Assembly: GCA_944332105.1 (NCBI GenBank)
Contig: CALVJI010000003.1
Coordinates: 1-29,633, forward strand
Length of the DNA stretch: 29,633 nt
Reading direction: 5' to 3'
From: an uncultured Bacilli bacterium
GTDB lineage: Bacteria > Bacillota_I > Bacilli_A > RF39 > UBA660
The position numbers and the translations under genes are program-made. The notes below the pieces were generated by a model. The model did not search any database and was not told the DNA's origin. It worked only from the letters and a program-made list of their open reading frames with translations. Below are positions 29,142 to 29,633 of the stretch, in pieces; within the stretch, counting starts at the first letter, position 1, and every line of letters starts with the position of its first letter.

Positions 29142-29633
29142 CTAAGATTTTTTCTTGGCACTTTCTTCATTATCTGGTCCTACATAAGTTAAAGAATCTT
29201 CTTTAGGAATCTCATTTTCAATATCAACGCCTAATTTTCTTAATACTTCCTTGCCATTTGGTCCATCAATGGCGTCTCCTAACTTTTTTAATTGTTTCCT
29301 AAAATTTTCAAAATCTAACTGACGGGCATAAATTTCTTTATTTCCTTCTTTAGTGTAACCTATAAATTGTTTCTGATTATATAAAATATAACCACGTAAT
29401 AAATTATCTTCGAAATAAGTCCAATATGCTGAGCCTTGATTTCTTGTCCCGTTCGGAACATAAAATTCATTAGGAATATCTTTCAAAGAAAAATTTCCTA
29501 AATACTGCATTTTTTTTGGTAAAGTTTTACGATCAATATAAATACTAAATGTATATTGATAAATATATCCATAGGAGTCAGGTTTTATATTTTTAGCTTC
29601 TTCATATTCTTCTATTGCAAAATCATAAATATT
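29142..29633 (-). CDS. Uncharacterised protein, 5' truncated by the window edge
   Basis: The frame is open to the right edge, giving 163 visible residues; an internal ATG at 29510 is not necessarily the start. The visible part mixes acidic and aromatic segments (EEYEEAKNIKPDSYGYIYQY, SAYWTYFEDNLLRGYILYN) with a helical basic stretch (ENFRKQLKKLGDAID) and ends in a hydrophilic tail (EESAKKKS). No membrane helix and no family recognised. The two frameshifted genes follow in the same direction, 37 bp downstream, after a weak A/T-only hairpin. Confidence 0.6.
   Translation of the reverse strand, partial: NIYDFAIEEYEEAKNIKPDSYGYIYQYTFSIYIDRKTLPKKMQYLGNFSLKDIPNEFYVPNGTRNQGSAYWTYFEDNLLRGYILYNQKQFIGYTKEGNKEIYARQLDFENFRKQLKKLGDAIDGPNGKEVLRKLGVDIENEIPKEDSLTYVGPDNEESAKKKS

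Overview
The window is about 30 kb of low-GC (roughly 30%) bacterial chromosome. It uses the standard bacterial code: TGA is a stop (xerD and the gene at 867 end in TGA) and Trp is TGG. Gene content points to a Gram-positive, endospore-forming lineage of the Bacilli/Firmicutes. Four recognisable sporulation genes are present (gpr, spoIIP, a spoIIM-like gene, spoIVB), and the order 6S RNA-like locus, tcdA(yrvM), gpsA-like, rarA(yrvN) resembles the Bacillus bsrA-yrvM-yrvN neighbourhood. Several proteins are shorter than their Bacillus relatives (Gpr 244 aa, Frr 175 aa), and the prolyl-tRNA synthetase is the short archaeal/eukaryotic type. Both would fit a reduced, perhaps uncultured host-associated Bacilli lineage. 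The lineage is inference.

Layout, left part (1-8600, almost all plus strand): the tail of a flippase-like membrane protein; a prepilin-like protein; two coupled membrane-anchored thioredoxin-fold proteins; frr; rpsU; yqeY; a 75-aa STAS-like ORF; gpr behind a sigma-G-like promoter; spoIIP coupled to a 109-aa membrane protein; a HerA-type ATPase; a 6S-like RNA; and tcdA. Most units end in clear intrinsic terminators.

Middle (8600-14300): gpsA-like and rarA on the minus strand diverge from xerD, and the two promoters overlap in their -35 boxes. A 32-aa basic ORF with a second sigma-G-like promoter follows, then an uncharacterised protein and a ZIP metal transporter. About 700 bp of very AT-rich DNA comes next, with two orphan ORFs and nested palindromes.

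Right part (14300-29633, mostly minus strand): a self-standing HTH regulator with a palindrome over its -35 box; mnmA followed by an HExxH protein and a 59-aa acidic protein; a spoIIM-like gene; a 31-aa Prli42/DUF4044-like membrane miniprotein (plus); spoIVB; a nitroreductase (plus); an overlapping operon nusB - HipA-like kinase - xseA - xseB - proS; mutS plus an unknown gene; a GDPD-type phosphodiesterase with no visible leader; two frameshifted small genes; and an unknown protein cut by the window edge.

The strongest leads are the paired sigma-G-like promoters (one marks a candidate new small spore protein), the HipA-like kinase inside the nusB/exonuclease VII operon, the HExxH/59-aa/HTH neighbourhood, and the 6S RNA candidate supported by both structure and synteny.
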